Shown here one piece after another: positions 51,076-63,592 of a DNA stretch of 64,000 nucleotides. The stretch covers positions 4,382,968-4,446,967 of the forward strand of contig NC_069109.1 in the NCBI RefSeq assembly GCF_947172395.1, read 5' to 3'. The position numbers and the translations under genes are program-made. The stretch comes from Bicyclus anynana. Lineage: Eukaryota > Arthropoda > Insecta > Lepidoptera > Nymphalidae. The notes below the pieces were generated by a model. The model was not told where the DNA came from, did no database searches, and saw only the letters and a list, made by a program, of their open reading frames with translations. Position 1 is the stretch's first letter; each line of letters starts with the position of its first letter.

Positions 51076-52205
51076 CCTGATATATAACGTCAAGTTTGAC
51101 TATTTGTAGACTATCACCGATACTCTAATACCAGGTAAGTTCTACTGAAAGCCAACAAACTCAACTAGAGTGACAGCGTTTCTCTATCTCTCTCTATGCT
51201 CGATCACACCTTCTGGAGTTTTCTGTATACTGAGGATACAAATTACAAATGTCATCCGGTGCTTACTGGTGGATAACATATAGTATGTAGATGACATTTT
51301 GTCAATTTTCAAAATTTGATTGATAATATAGACTAAAATAGTGAATAGGCTAGCTGGACACTAATTATGCGTGATTTTACTCGTGATTTAGAATTAATGG
51401 GTATACACTCAATCATCCCCTGTTTTCCTATCCTTAGGGTTGGATTTTTATTTTCAAATTTATACGAGACCTAATTCGAAATATACCCTTTCTAATTAAG
51501 TAAAAAATATTAAAATCGAACTACTCAGTATAAAGTTATACGTGTTCATACATAAAAAAAATACACGTCGAATCGTTAACCCTCTCTCTGTTTTCGCAGT
51601 TTAAAAAATCGGTTGATATTGATGAAAATATTATTCGCCAAATTTCAAAATGTCTACGTAAACATTTTGACTGCAACATGAATCTATATGAAGGTACTTC
51701 ACCTATTGACTTTTGAGTAACGCAGTTATTAGTTAACAAAGGGCGTTACCTTACTTCCTGGATGTAATAGTAATAATTATTATTAAACGGGTAATAAACT
51801 GAATTTTCACTACTCTTGCTCAAAAACACTGTCATATTACAACTCCACAGCGGGGCTAAACAAGCATTTTAGCCTCTAGGGGCTAAAGTAATTTTGTTTT
51901 TTTAATTCTTGTCTGTTACGAGTATTAGCCTACTATAAAACGGATGAGGTTTTATTTGAAAATAGAATCATTATAGGTCAGGCCCTGATTGTTTTGAAAA
52001 ATATATAAAAAAACTTTAAATTTGAATGAAATGCAGCGTTCTTGTCTGTGTTGAATGCGTTTATTTTTTTATTTAATTTTTATTAAGTTGCAAATAGAGC
52101 GAGATTTGAAGACATGGGACATCCTATACGATACCTTTGCCTTAAAAAAAACCTCGTATATTATTGGTCTTTTTAGCCCCTTGTATAACAATCTACTATT
52201 AATAA
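51076..52205. other. gene-free DNA, nothing recognised
   Basis: No exon of the lipase gene and no family with a second copy in the window. Confidence 0.4.
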
Positions 52206-52332
52206 TGTGTTTGTCAAAAGAATCGCAGGGATTCGCTGGATGCAGGCGGCTCAGTATCGTGATGTTTGGAAGTGCAAAAGGGCTATGTCCTGCAGTGGAC
52301 TCCATCGGCTGATATGATGATGATGATGAATA
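52206..52332 (+). mobile_element. RTE-type LINE 3' end
   Basis: GGGATTCGCTGGATGCAGGC to CATCGGCTGATATGATGATG; TGATGA-type tail. Confidence 0.85.
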
Positions 52333-52333
52333 T

Positions 52334-53035
52334 GTTTGTATCTATACTAATATTATAAAGCTGAAGAGTTTGTTTGCTTGAACGCGCTAATCTCAGGAAC
52401 TACTGGTCCGATTTGAAAAATTCTTTCAGTGTTAGATAGCCCATTTATCGAGGAAGGCTATAGGATATATATTATCCCCGTATTCCTACGGGAACGGTAA
52501 CCACGCGAGTGAAACCGCGCGGCGTCAGCTAGTAATATTATAAAGCTGAAGAGTTTGTTTGATTGAACGCGCTAATCTCAGGAACTACTGGTCCGATTTG
52601 AAAAATTCTTTCAGTGTTGGATAGCCCATTTATCGAGGAAGGCTATAGGTATATTATTATAAAACTGACGAGTTTGTTTGTTTGATTGTACACGCTAATC
52701 TCTTGAACTACTGGGCCGATTTGAAAAATTCTTTCAGTGTTAGATAGCTAATTTATCAAGGAAGGCTATTGGCTATATATTATCTCCGTATTCCTTAAGG
52801 AACGGTAACCACGCGGGTGAAACCGCGCGGCGTCAGCTAGTAATATTATGAAGCTGAAGAGTTTGTTTGTTTGATTGAACGCACTAATCTCAGGAACTAC
52901 TAGGCCGATTTAAAAAATTCTTTCAGTGTTAGATAGCCCATTTATCGAAGAAGGCTATAGGCTATATATTATCTCCGTATTTCTACGGGAACGGTAACCA
53001 CGCGAGTGAAACCGCGCGGCGTCAGCTAGTATTAC
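52334..53035 (+). mobile_element. four tandem Helitron-like units
   Basis: AATCTCAGGAACTACTGG-type phrases at about 52391, 52576, 52699 and 52889. Units 1, 3 and 4 end CGCGCGGCGTCAGCTAGT; unit 2 is truncated. Head-to-tail joins occur at CTAG-TAATATTAT. Confidence 0.88.
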
Positions 53036-53461
53036 ATAATATAATGTAAGTAAACACAAAGTGCATGTTTTGTAGGCACGTAACATGTCTATTAGTACAA
53101 AATCTTTGTATAAAACTCATTAAATAGGTATCTACCTATGTACACACATGGCTATTATCTATGCGAGTACATAACACACTCCAAGCTACACATTAGCAAG
53201 GTAAACCTTTAATGTTTTCAAATCGCCACTTGGTCACGGGCGACCACGATATTTAGGGATCCGCGTGCATTTTTATATTTTTCATAGACCCCATTACGTT
53301 CGACGTTGATGTATTGAACATTGCTGTGTACTCCAATATAATTGGTAAGTCCATATTTAAATGCATTTATTTACTAACGGATGCCCGCGACTTCGTCCAC
53401 GTGATTTTTTTTCACAAATCTTGTATAATATGTGGATTTCCGGAATAAAAGTATCTTTTTC

Positions 53462-53650
53462 TTTCTTTTTTTAAATAGCAAATTTGCCATATCTTTTATG
53501 ATATGACCAATATTCCCATTCCCCTCCAACTAGTCGACAAAGACTGTGTTAGGAGTGGGTACTACAATAGACCAACGTGACGGGGATCGAACCACCACCC
53601 CTCGGTGATGAGTCGGACTGCTCTTACCGTTGAGCTATTGAGGCTTCAAG
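53462..53650 (-). mobile_element. SINE-C
   Basis: TTGCCATATCTTTTATGATA tail to ACCGTTGAGCTATTGAGGCT head. Confidence 0.88.
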
Positions 53651-53956
53651 TATAGCGTATAGGTTGCTAAATGACCCCCTCTATCTACCAGTGAAAGCCC
53701 CATTAAATATGGTACAGCCGTTGCAGGTAAGCCCGGTTTGTACACCAAAATAACAATAATTTATCGACGGAACCCTCAAGTTTTTAATCAGTTTCGCGCA
53801 ACAGCAAGCATGTAAGGTTACTCGCAATTTTACTATTGGATCAAGTTGATGATGTTCTTAACGCTATTTGGAGGATAAAGGTGTGAGCATATTACGATTG
53901 ACATGACTATCTTTTATAGGAGTGTAGGTTTGTGTTTTTCGTGCATATCTATCGTG

Positions 53957-54255
53957 GTTGTCAGCCGCGTGGTGCAGTGGGTAGTGACCCTGCTTTCTGC
54001 ATCCACGGCCGTGGGTTCGATTCCCACAACTGTAAAATATTTGTGTGATGAGCATGAGTGTTTTCCAGTGTCTGTGTGTATTTATACATTATATAAGTAT
54101 TTATATCTAGTATATAATTGTATATTAATATTATAATATCAACTATCTTAGCACCCATAACACAAGCTACTCTGTATGCTTACTTTGGGGCTAGATAGTG
54201 ATGTGTATTGTTTAAGTATATTTATTTACTTATTATTTATTTAAAAAAAAGCAAA
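53957..54255 (+). mobile_element. SINE-F (tRNA-derived)
   Basis: Box A GTGGTGCAGTGGGTAGTGAC, box B GGGTTCGATTCCCA, body ATTTGTGTGATGAGCATGAG and AACACAAGCTAC, tail TTTATTTACTTATTATTTAT plus A-run. Only copy in the window. Confidence 0.85.
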
Positions 54256-54471
54256 GAAAAGAATGTCTATCCAAATATTATTAACCCCTGACGCAAAAAG
54301 AGGGGTGTTATAAGTTTGTCGTGTTTGTCTGTCTGTGGCACTATAACTGCCAAACGGATGGAGCGATTTCAATTCAGTTTCTTTGTATTAAAGGTGACTT
54401 ATGCGCGAGTGTTCTTAGACATGTTTGATGAAAATCGGTTGAGCCATTTAAAAGTTGTGGGGGGTGAAAGT

Positions 54472-54807
54472 TTTTTTTTTTTTTTATTGTTTACAAGTTA
54501 GCCCTTGACTACAATTTCACCTGATGGTAAGTGATGATGTAGTCTTAGATGGAAGCGGGCTAACTTGTAAGGAGGAGGATGAAAATCCACACCCCTTTCG
54601 GTTTCTACACGGCATCGTACCGGAACGCTAAATCGCTTGGCGGTACGTCTTTGCCGGTAGGGTGGTAACTAGCCACGGCCGAAGTCTCCCACCAGACAGA
54701 CCTGGACCAATTAAGAAAATCACAATGTGCCCAGCCGGGGATCGAACCCAGGACCTCTGTTTTGTAAATCCACCGCGCATACCACTGCGCCACGGAGGTC
54801 GTCAAAA
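54472..54807 (-). mobile_element. SINE-A, full length, with target duplication
   Basis: T-run to CCACGGAGGTCGTCAAAA; GTGAAAGT duplicated at 54464-54471 and 54808-54815. Confidence 0.93.
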
Positions 54808-54894
54808 GTGAAAGTGGAGAAGAATAACCGAATGTCTGCAAATATACTCGAGTGGGGTCTCAAATGAAAGAGGTTTGATCGAGAGTGTAATTAA

Positions 54895-55105
54895 TAATTA
54901 AATTTTTTTTAATTTTTTAAAGAGGTAAAGTTTGCGGTACTGGTAGGGGGTAATCTCTGAATTTACTGGACCGATACTGAAAATTCTTTTATCACAAGAA
55001 AGCCACGTCATTTGCGAGTGTCATATGTTATATATTTTATCCCCGTATTCCCACGGGAACGGGAACTACGCGAGTGGAACCGCGGTGCGACGACTAGCTG
55101 TGACA
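54895..55105 (+). mobile_element. Helitron-like element
   Basis: AAAGAGGTAAAGTTTGCGGT to GAACCGCGGTGCGACGACTAG; same subtype as the 36160-37150 array. Confidence 0.7.
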
Positions 55106-55287
55106 TAAAGCGATTAACGGCTTCTAGGAAAATACACTATTAAGGCATTGCAATCACGAATTAGCTCTAGCAACGAATAATATCATCTAACTTAATGTTT
55201 TTTCTTTACTGGTGTAGGGTGGCCATCCGTCCGGGTTTCTTGGATTTGTCCTAGTGTAATGGGCGTCCCGGAAGGAAATCTACCTAC

Positions 55288-55595
55288 GTTATCAACCCAT
55301 ATGCGGCTCACTGCTGAGCTCGAGTCTCCTCTCAGAATGAGAGGGGTTAGGCCAATAGTCCACCACGCTGGCCCAATGCGGATTGGCAGACTTCACACAC
55401 GCAGAGAATTAAGAAATTCTATGGTATGCAGGTTTCCTCACGATGTTTTCCTTCACCGTTTGAGACACGTGATATTTAATTTCTTAAAATGCACACAACT
55501 GAAAAGTTGGAGGTGCATGCCCCGTACCGGATTCGAACCCACACCCTCCGGAATCGGAGGCAGAGGTCATATTCACTGGGCTATCACGACTCTCA
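55288..55595 (-). mobile_element. SINE-B, full length, with 12-bp target duplication
   Basis: Flanked by AAATCTACCTAC at 55276-55287 and 55596-55607; the best-preserved SINE-B in the window. Confidence 0.93.
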
Positions 55596-55875
55596 AAATC
55601 TACCTACATTTTTGGAATTTGTAGGAAATATTGCAATTTGTCGCTAGTTCGTTGATTTATTCTTTTAAACACATTATTTCTTTGCAAAGTTTTCGCCGGC
55701 CGATTGTGGAAACATGGTTTGTTTTTGAAAAACACACACATGTATTTGAGACAAAGTTTATGTTATTGAATATGGGGTTTATTAGCCGATAAAAGGATCC
55801 CGCATCGTAATTTTTTTAAAGGGACAGTCTAGCGAGTGTTTCAGATATTTTTGTTATTTGTAGGTACGTAATATG

Positions 55876-56400
55876 ATCTATACTTTTATACTAATATTAT
55901 AAAGCTGAAGAGTTTGTTTGTTTGATTGAACGCGCTAATCTCAGGAACTACTGGTCCGATTTGTAAAATTCTTTCAGTGTTAGATAGCCCATTTATCAAG
56001 GAAGGCTATAGGCTACATTTTATCCTCGTATTCCTACGGGAACGGGAAATATTATAAAGCTAAAGAGTTTGTTTGTTTGTTTAATTGAACGCGCTAATCT
56101 CAGGAACTACTGGTCCGATTTGAAAAATTCTTTCAGTGTTAGATAGCCCATTTATCAAGGAAGGCTATAGGCTACATTTTATCCTCGTATTTCTACGGGA
56201 ACGGGAAATATTATAAAGCTAAAGAGTTTGTTTGTTTGTTTAATTGAACGCGCTAATCTCAGGAACTACTGGTCCGATTTGAAAAATTCTTTCAGTGTTA
56301 GATAGCCCATTTATCGAGAAAGGCTATAGGCTACATTTTATCCCCGTATTTCTACGGGGACGGGAACCACGTGGGTGAAACCGCGCGGCGTCTACTAGTT
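55876..56400 (+). mobile_element. three tandem Helitron-like units, ~159 bp
   Basis: AATCTCAGGAACTACTGGTC at about 55937, 56097 and 56255. The first two units lack the GC-rich end and join at ACGGGAAATATTATAAAGCT; only the last ends with CGCGCGGCGTCTACTAG. Confidence 0.88.
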
Positions 56401-56849
56401 ATAGGATAATTTGATAACAGGATGTTTTTTCAAGACTTGGATTCTAAGTGTATAGAAAGACTAGTTATTACATTATCTTCCAGAGATTTTGGCTGTTTGG
56501 CAGTTCTCTTTATTTTTTAACTTCTCTTGTATAAGAGTGAACAAAATATATAAAAGAATTATTGAAATTCCTCAAGCCGTTCTTCTGTAGTGGTCTTATG
56601 TACCAACCCATCAACTTTTCAAAAATTTAAGCTCGGCTCTATACAACACCGGTAATCGTACTGTAAATTTGATTTGTCTAAAAAGTGAAAATAAATAAAA
56701 TGTTAATAATTTTTTATAATTACAACTATTTTTTGTTGATATACATGCTGTGATGGAGTCCTAACGCCTCTCATTCTAAGACGAAACTCGTGCTCAACAG
56801 TGACCCGAATATTGGTTGTTAATAATACTTAACGTTAAATAAAGTATTT
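56401..56849. other. gene-free DNA, nothing recognised
   Basis: AT-rich, with a short SINE-B-like end at 56760-56815. No exon. Confidence 0.4.
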
Positions 56850-57062
56850 GAAGCCTCAATAGCTCAACGGTAAGAGCAGTCGGACTCATCACCGAAGGGT
56901 GGTGGTTCGATCCTCGCCCCATTGGTCTATTGTTGTACCCACTCCTAGCACAGTCTTTCCCGACTAGTTGGAGGGGAATGGGAATATTGGTCATATTATA
57001 AAAAAAAATATGGCAAATATTCTTTTTAAAAAAAAAAATAAATAAATAAAAAAAAAAAAAAA
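56850..57062 (+). mobile_element. SINE-C, full length
   Basis: CCTCAATAGCTCAACGGTAA, box B GGTTCGATCCTCG, TTGGTCATATTATAAAAAAA and A-rich tail. Confidence 0.9.
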
Positions 57063-57228
57063 GCACGTCCTGGTTGCCAGATTTTAGAGATGGCAACCGT
57101 ATTCTGATGACATCACGCGTGGTGAAGCTTGTACATTTTAATGCGAGGCGCATATTGTATGCCTCGGGGAAGTACTATCTCCATGTTTATCTCCACCAGA
57201 CAGCAATGCTGTGTTGCAGTCTGAAGGC

Positions 57229-57722
57229 AATGGGGATGATGACTAGGTTTGAATATATTGATTTTTATGATACATTCGGGTAAATAGGGTCAATGTTAAC
57301 TAATTTATACATAAAAAGCAAAGATTGTCTGGATATTTGCAAAATAAATGAGATTATAAAATTTCAAAAACTAATAAATTTTTTTTATCGTAATTAGATG
57401 GAAATTCATACAGTTTTAGCTTCCTTACATTAAATGTGACATTTTTTAATATACGAACTATAAAGATAAACGCACAAATAACAAAGATATTAGTAATTTT
57501 GTTTGAACGCGCATACAAATCTAACGATCATTACATTGCCTATGACGTCATTTTTTCGAGCCATTTTGTATGAGGCGTTTTTCAGGGATCCGCGGCAGCG
57601 CCGCAAATCTGACCTTTTAAATCCCTGTAGCTCCGAAAGTAATGATCGCAGATACCCTGTTACTTTTACAAAATTGCTTTACTATTAGTATACTCTTAAT
57701 TTATATACAATTTAAAAAACTA
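57229..57722 (+). mobile_element. MITE with GGGGATGATGAC start
   Basis: Left end GGGGATGATGACTAGGTTTG; body as 32905-33293 (TCAGGGATCCGCGGCAGCGC); the right end is eroded after AATTTAAAAAACT. Confidence 0.75.
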
Positions 57723-57879
57723 TTACTGGTTGTATTACAGGCACACAAGGCTTAACACCTACACTTCAGGTTAGCGTTGCCAGGCGTCCGGATAAAGCAG
57801 GACTTTTTGATTACGTGTCCGGTCAAAATAAACGGTGTCCGGCTTCTCCGGCTTTTGTTAAGCTTTTTACATTTCGCAT

Positions 57880-58310
57880 TTTCTAATTTTTTTTTTTTTT
57901 TTTTCGTTTTCGTTGGTGTTCCTGCCAATTCGACCCACCAACACCCCTGTCTATGTAACACCGAGCTCTATTTCTTTCTCTTTTCGTCCTTCTCTTTACA
58001 CTTTATTATTCCTTTCAGATAAAATCTTACAGCTTCCCATTTCTCCTTCGTCTCTAGCATTATGCTGCCTTGATTTCCAACTTCTATTTCGCTCCCAACG
58101 CATTTTCTAATTGCTTTCTACACTTCTGGACTGAGCTTGTTTTTTTTCTTTTCAGTTTTTTTATACTTTATGCAGTCGGGTTTTTTTTATTTGTTTAATA
58201 AATTTATTTATTACTTAATTTGTATTTGTATTTTTGTTTTCTTTTCTCAGTTATATGTACTCAGCTAAATAAAGCATTTTATTATTATTATTATTAAATA
58301 GACCTTCATT
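57880..58310 (+). mobile_element. LINE 3' UTR-like segment
   Basis: Pyrimidine-rich, ending AATAAAGCATTTTATTATTA with a TTA-repeat tail, as in non-LTR elements. Confidence 0.45.
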
Positions 58311-58504
58311 TAACTTCATACTATATTTGAACCCTCCGTCCGTTAAAAAACTCCCGTGCGAATGAGGGCTAAATATCCAAGCAATCCAGAACAACCCATC
58401 ACATGGTCAGACCTCGTATTAGGAGAGGGAATATAGTGCTTAGACCCATCACGTTGCTCCAATGTGGATTGGCGGTTGAGGGTGATAATAATAATATGCT
58501 CCCG

Positions 58505-58885
58505 ACCGACTTTTTTTTTTTTTTTTTTTCGGTCACGGCGGCTAATCTCATGGTGAGATTAGCCATGTACGCAGGAGATATTATAGTGCACAAGTGTGTG
58601 CGCAAGCACAGGTGCACTCTCTCTTCCCTCACTCTGGAAATTCGATGGGACGGCAGACCGACACGACCGGTGAGAGATCAGGCGCACGACCGACGGCTTT
58701 ACGTGCTCTCCGAGGCACGGGGGTGTACTAACACCGCCAACCACCCAACTCCAGGCTGCTATTAAGATTTTCCTTGTAAGAAAAATCCCAATTTGTTTTT
58801 GTTGGCCTGACCCGGGATTCGAACCCTGGACCTCATTGTCCGTAGCTGAACTAGCTAACCACGGGACCAATGAGGCAGTTATTAA
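58505..58885 (-). mobile_element. SINE-D (tRNA-derived)
   Basis: T-run, body with CGACGGCTTTACGTGCTCTC, and the head CCCGGGATTCGAACCCTGGA to CACGGGACCAATGAGGC. Partial second copy at 20560-20800. Confidence 0.8.
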
Positions 58886-59002
58886 ATTGGTTATTGTATA
58901 AACACTGAAGTCAACTTTGAAGATGGCGGAAAATGCACATAATAAATCTAAGCCGAGCAGTTGAAGTTAAGCTTTTCTAGACCACCCCCACGATATATCA
59001 AA

Positions 59003-59705
59003 AACTAGCGGGCGCCCGTCACTTCATAACTTACAACCCCTATTTCATCACTTTAGGGGTTGAATTTTACATTACATTTCGTATTTTTTTTCATGATCAA
59101 TTTTTTTATAACTGTAACTTTAAAAACATAGACTAGAATTGAGAACCTCCTCCTTGTTTTTGAAGTCGATTAAAAATGGACGGCTTTCCATACAAACTTC
59201 AACCCCTATTTCAGCCCCTTCTCTTTTTAGTTTAGGGATAAAAAGTAGCCTATGGTCTGCTCCAAGGTCCCATTTACCACAATATCTTCTTATAATATCT
59301 TCTATCTTGATTGGTTTAGCCCTCAGACTAATTAGATAAAGACTTGCCTCGCAAGACATTATTTTTCTGTCAAAGTATATGATCAACGATCTTATGCGAT
59401 TATAAACACTGTCTTTATAGAATCGATGTTTCATAGTTTACAATCGTGTCCGTCGGTTAAAAACCTTCGTAAAAATACCTTCTTGTGTAGTTAAATGGTG
59501 TAAAAAACGAACAAAAACTGCTAGTTTAGTATAAGATATGTATGAAATCTAAGCTCGTTTTCCTTAGAAAATGGCAGAAAATTTTGTTCGTGAATTTGGG
59601 TGCGATACTAGTCCTTATGTATTTAGTCTGAGGTTTAGCCGTTTAAGCGTGAAAAGGTAACAGACAGACAGATTTACTTTCGCATTAGTAATATTAGTCC
59701 AGATT
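59003..59705 (-). mobile_element. Helitron-like element split by a MITE
   Basis: CTAGCGGGCGCCCGTCACTT at the left, GTAATATTAGTCCAGATTCA at the right; the MITE 59321-59633 interrupts it at GGTTTAGC. Confidence 0.75.
59321..59633. mobile_element. MITE with CCTCAGACTAATTA ends and 6-bp target duplication
   Basis: 313 bp; TTTAGC duplicated at 59315-59320 and 59634-59639; same family as 35429-35740. Confidence 0.9.
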
Positions 59706-59954
59706 CACACTGGGCTATCACAACTCAGCAAAGCCAGTACGAAATAGGTATTTAAATAGGTATTACAAAACAGACAATAGATCACTTCAGTTAAATCTGT
59801 GAAGCAATTAGGTATTTTGAAAACATCTCAACAGATAGCTATTACTTTTTATCACGTACCGCAACTGTCTATCAATTACGAACTTTATTTATCTGTCACG
59901 TAATACAACGGCTTGCGATAGCCACATCTACCTCATTTATAAAAATTTAAAGCA

Positions 59955-60180
59955 GATGGGCCATTTTTGAAAGAAAGAAAGAAAATAAATTTATTCAAAT
60001 CTAAAAGTTACAGACAGTCAGTACCCTATCCTTATGACAGCATGTCTGTCTATAACCCTTAAAAAAGAAAGGGTGTACAGCTCAGCATATGCCGTGCACT
60101 ACGTACAAGTATAATACACGGCGCTGTTTTTCAGCTGAGACCCGTGTGACGTCACAGCTTATAATTGTACAAATAAATTG
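59955..60180 (-). mobile_element. LINE 3' end
   Basis: GAAAGAAAGAAAATAAATTT followed by TCAGTACCCTATCCTTATGA; simple-repeat tail of a minus-oriented non-LTR element. Confidence 0.5.
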
Positions 60181-60269
60181 ACATTAACTAAATTAAATTA
60201 AAATAAGCAGCAAATATGTGGTACATTTTAAAAATATATAATTAAGAATTACAAAACAATGAAAGAACA

Positions 60270-60385
60270 AAGTCTGCCAATCCGCATTGGGCCAGCGTGG
60301 TGGACTATTGGCCTAACCCCTCTCATTCTGAGAGGAGACTCGAGCTCAACTGTGAGCCGAATTTGGGTTGATAATGATGATCTTT
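60270..60385 (+). mobile_element. SINE-B 3' fragment
   Basis: GCCAATCCGCATTGGGCCAG to AATTTGGGTTGATAATGATG. Confidence 0.9.
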
Positions 60386-60755
60386 TATAGTATATAAATA
60401 TAATAGGTAAATAGAAAATCATATTCAAATAAAAATAACTAAATTATTAACTAAAATTTCAAAAAAAGAGTATCCTATTTATCCTAATTATGTTGATTCC
60501 CTCTATAAAATTGATATTTCCACCGCAAGTTAAAAAATCTTCAATTTTCTACGAAAAGCAAATTTGCTTCAGGTCCACCCTTGTATTCATTACAATTTAA
60601 AAAATACAAGGATTTTATTAAAATTTATTAAAGTTAATAAATCTAATAATCTCTTTATTTAGTAAACCCAAGTTTTTGAGTTATATCAAGATGGCGCTCA
60701 TAGAGCAACTATGACATGACAATTGACAGCAAACGTCAAATCGATTACTGCATTG

Positions 60756-61649
60756 AAAACGTCATCAGTCCGCCATTATTACCCTTATTAATGTTGCATT
60801 TCTTGGGAGACAATGAATATTATTTCGAAAGAATTAAAGTTAATTCATAGATTTGTATTAACAAAAATAGTTATAAAAAAAAATCTTTTATTTCCGCCAG
60901 GGTACAATGACTGATCCTGGGCTCCATACAATTTTGGACCATGTCCTTTGTCTATGCTCCATCCATCGACAAGAAACTGATACATTTTTCAGGGATCGAA
61001 CCAAAGAGTCTTGTAAATCCACCGCGCACACCACTGCGCCATGGAGGCCGGTAAAAGTTATTACAATAATTTTAATAGCTATTTCTGGTTGGTGAAATTT
61101 AGTTTTTTTTACGAATCTCGCGTGAACTATGGACGTTTCCTGTGTGTTAATATATAGGCTACAATCTGAGGTAAGTATTATTATTCGTATATTCAATTGC
61201 TTCCTCAAAATAAAGCGGCATAAAGTATGTTTGATCCTCCTTAGCGCTGCGGCTACTGGAGCGATTTGGCTAAAATTTGGAATGGAAATAGATTTCACTC
61301 TGGATTAACACATTGGCTAATTTTCATCCCGAAAAAATCCATGGTTCCCGAGGGATTTGTGAAAAACTCAATTCCGCGCGCATGAAGTCTCGGGCGTCCG
61401 CTAGTAAAGAATAAAAAAAATGTATCAGTATCTTGTCGATGTCTGGAGCATAGACAAAGGAGATGGTCCAAAATTGTATGGAGCCGAGGATCAGTCATTG
61501 TACCATGGCGGAAATAAAAGATTTTTTTTTTTAACTATTTTTGTTAATACAAATCTATGAATTTACTTTAACTATTTCGAAATAATATTCATTATCTCCC
61601 AAGAAGTGTAACATAAATATGGGTAATAATGGCGGATTGATGACGTTTT
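60756..61649. repeat. inverted repeat, arms about 230 bp, 430-bp centre
   Basis: Left arm 60756-60989 and right arm 61420-61649 are near-identical in reverse (CGTCATCAGTCCGCCATTAT; TACAATGACTGATCCT). The centre holds a SINE-A head piece (about 60995-61060) and the end of a Helitron-like unit (CTAG at 61401-61404). Both arms encode the same short MTDPxLHTILDH peptide, which I take as a by-product. Confidence 0.88.
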
Positions 61650-61700
61650 AATCCCGGAAAAAGCTTTGGTTCACGCGGACGAAGTCACGGCGTCCGCTAG

Positions 61701-61917
61701 TCACACTAATATTATAAAGCCGAAACTTTGTAAGTGTGTAAGTATGTTTGTTCCTCTTTTACGCTGCCGCTACTAAAGCGATTTGGCTGAAATTTGGAAT
61801 GGAAATAGATTTTACTGTAGATTAACACATAGGCATACATCCCGGAAAAAATCATGGTTCCCGCGGGATTTGTGAAAAACTGAATTCCACGCGGACGAAG
61901 TCGCGGGCGTCCGCTAG
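61701..61917 (+). mobile_element. Helitron-like element, complete
   Basis: TCACACTAATATTATAAAGC to GCGGGCGTCCGCTAG; its start directly joins the CTAG end of another unit at 61700. Confidence 0.85.
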
Positions 61918-61933
61918 TACTCAATGAAATATT

Positions 61934-62320
61934 GGTAATGTCTACATGTCTCGGATCCGAGACTTGGTCGCTAACTATGAGAACTAAGAAGGCTCAAAGT
62001 CACTCAGCGGGCGATGGAGCGAGCTATGCTTGGAGTTTCTCTGCGTGATCGAATCAGAAATGAGGAGATCCGCAGACGAACCAAAGTCACTGACATAGCT
62101 TAGCGAGTCGCGAAGCTGAAGTGGCAATGGGCACATAGTTCGAAGAGCCGATGGACGTTGGGGTCCCAAGGTGCTGGAATAGCGACCCCGCACCGGAAAG
62201 CGCACAGTAGGTCGACCCCCCACTAAGTGATCTGAGGACATCAAGCGGGTTGCAGGGAGCCGCTGGATGCTGGCGGCTCGAGACTGTTGTGCTTGGAGGC
62301 CTATCGGCTGATGATGATGA
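61934..62320 (+). mobile_element. RTE-type LINE, 3' fragment
   Basis: GAGACTTGGTCGCTAACTAT to CTATCGGCTGATGATGATGA; sister of 49784-50183, carrying a stop (GCTTAGCGAG) and small deletions. Confidence 0.88.
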
Positions 62321-62624
62321 TGATATTTACAAACACCAAAATCGAACCTGAGACCTCACAACCGTTGCAGCGATCAAGCCAAAATAACCAGTAAACAAAG
62401 TCATTGCGAAACTACAATTTTAATTATTATTTTATTGAAATGATAAAACGTATTAAACTATTAGAACGACTTTATGCAACATCTATTAATTTAACTTACA
62501 CAATCAGTATACCCAAAAAAAAAATAAGTAATAACTAATTATTTAGTTGTTACTTATTTTTTTTTTGAGGGTATTTTAATTGTTACTATTTGTGCATCAA
62601 ACTTTGGAATCTGAATTATAGATA

Positions 62625-63000
62625 ACTAGCGGGCGCCCGCGACTTCGTCCGCGTGGAATTCAGTTTATCACAAATCCCGCGGGAAGCATGGATTTTTCCA
62701 GGATGAATAGTAGCCTATGTGTTAATTCTGAGTAAAATCTGTTTCCAATTTTAGCCAAATCGCCGCAAAATTGATAAAGTTTTATACAAACTTTCATCCC
62801 CTATTTTATCCCCTTGGGAGTAGAATTGATCAAAACCCTTTCTTAGCGGATGCCTACGTCATAACATCTACCTGCATGCCAAATTTCAGCCCGATCCGTC
62901 CAGTGGTTTGTGCTGTGCGTTGATAGATCTCTATGTCAGTCATTTGAGTTTTATATATTTAGATGGAGGAATATCCATTCATTCCTCCTGTCCTGTCTCT
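62625..63000 (-). mobile_element. Helitron-like element, degenerate
   Basis: CTAGCGGGCGCCCGCGACTT and CACAAATCCCGCGGGAAGCA; ends TTATATATTTAGATGGAGGA without a clear start. Confidence 0.65.
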
Positions 63001-63344
63001 ATTCCAAATTTAGCTATATTTCACTTAGTAGTTTTTACGTGAAAGAAGTAACAAACAAACATAAGTAGGTACATCTATCCATTTATATCTACAATTTTTC
63101 GCATTTTTATTAAATAGAATAGGAATTAAATGTGTTCTGGGATAAAAAGTAGCCTTTGTGTTTCTTAATTGTATAAATTTTATCTCCGGTCGACAGTTTT
63201 AGTCAAATCTATTCGGTAGTTTTTGTGTGAGTAAAAAACTTGCATACATTCATACAAACTTTTGGAGTCTATTCGTGATAAGCAAATAAGACAAAAAATA
63301 CATTTTTTTCTTGAAAAAAATACGTGAGGTACTCGGGGACTGCT

Positions 63345-63522
63345 GCGGTAAGAGTTTGTTTGTTTGATTGAACGCGCTAATCTCAGGAACTACTGGTTCG
63401 TTTTGAAAAATTCTTTCAATGTTCGATAGTCCATTTATCGAGGAAGGCTATAGGCTATATTTTATCCCCGTATTCCTACGGAAACGGGAACCACGCGGAT
63501 AAAACCACGCGGCGTCAGTTTT
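63345..63522 (+). mobile_element. Helitron-like element, start missing
   Basis: AATCTCAGGAACTACTGGTT to ACCACGCGGCGTCAG. Confidence 0.75.
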
Positions 63523-63592
63523 AATTATAATTATTTATTTATTTTACTTATGCACTTTTTTTCAAAAGAATAAAAAATAAAAAAATACAAAC

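Noticed and set aside
54021..54155. Possible upstream exons of PAPLA1 in 49-60 kb
   Set aside because: All ORFs checked there fall in SINE, Helitron or LINE copies; none begins with a plausible start and ends in the phase needed (one base before the 48931 acceptor).
58403..58765. 120-codon plus-strand ORF
   Set aside because: Overlaps the minus SINE-D copy and a T-run; no coding features.
59120..59434. 104-codon minus-strand ORF
   Set aside because: Spans the junction of a Helitron-like element and an inserted MITE; fortuitous.
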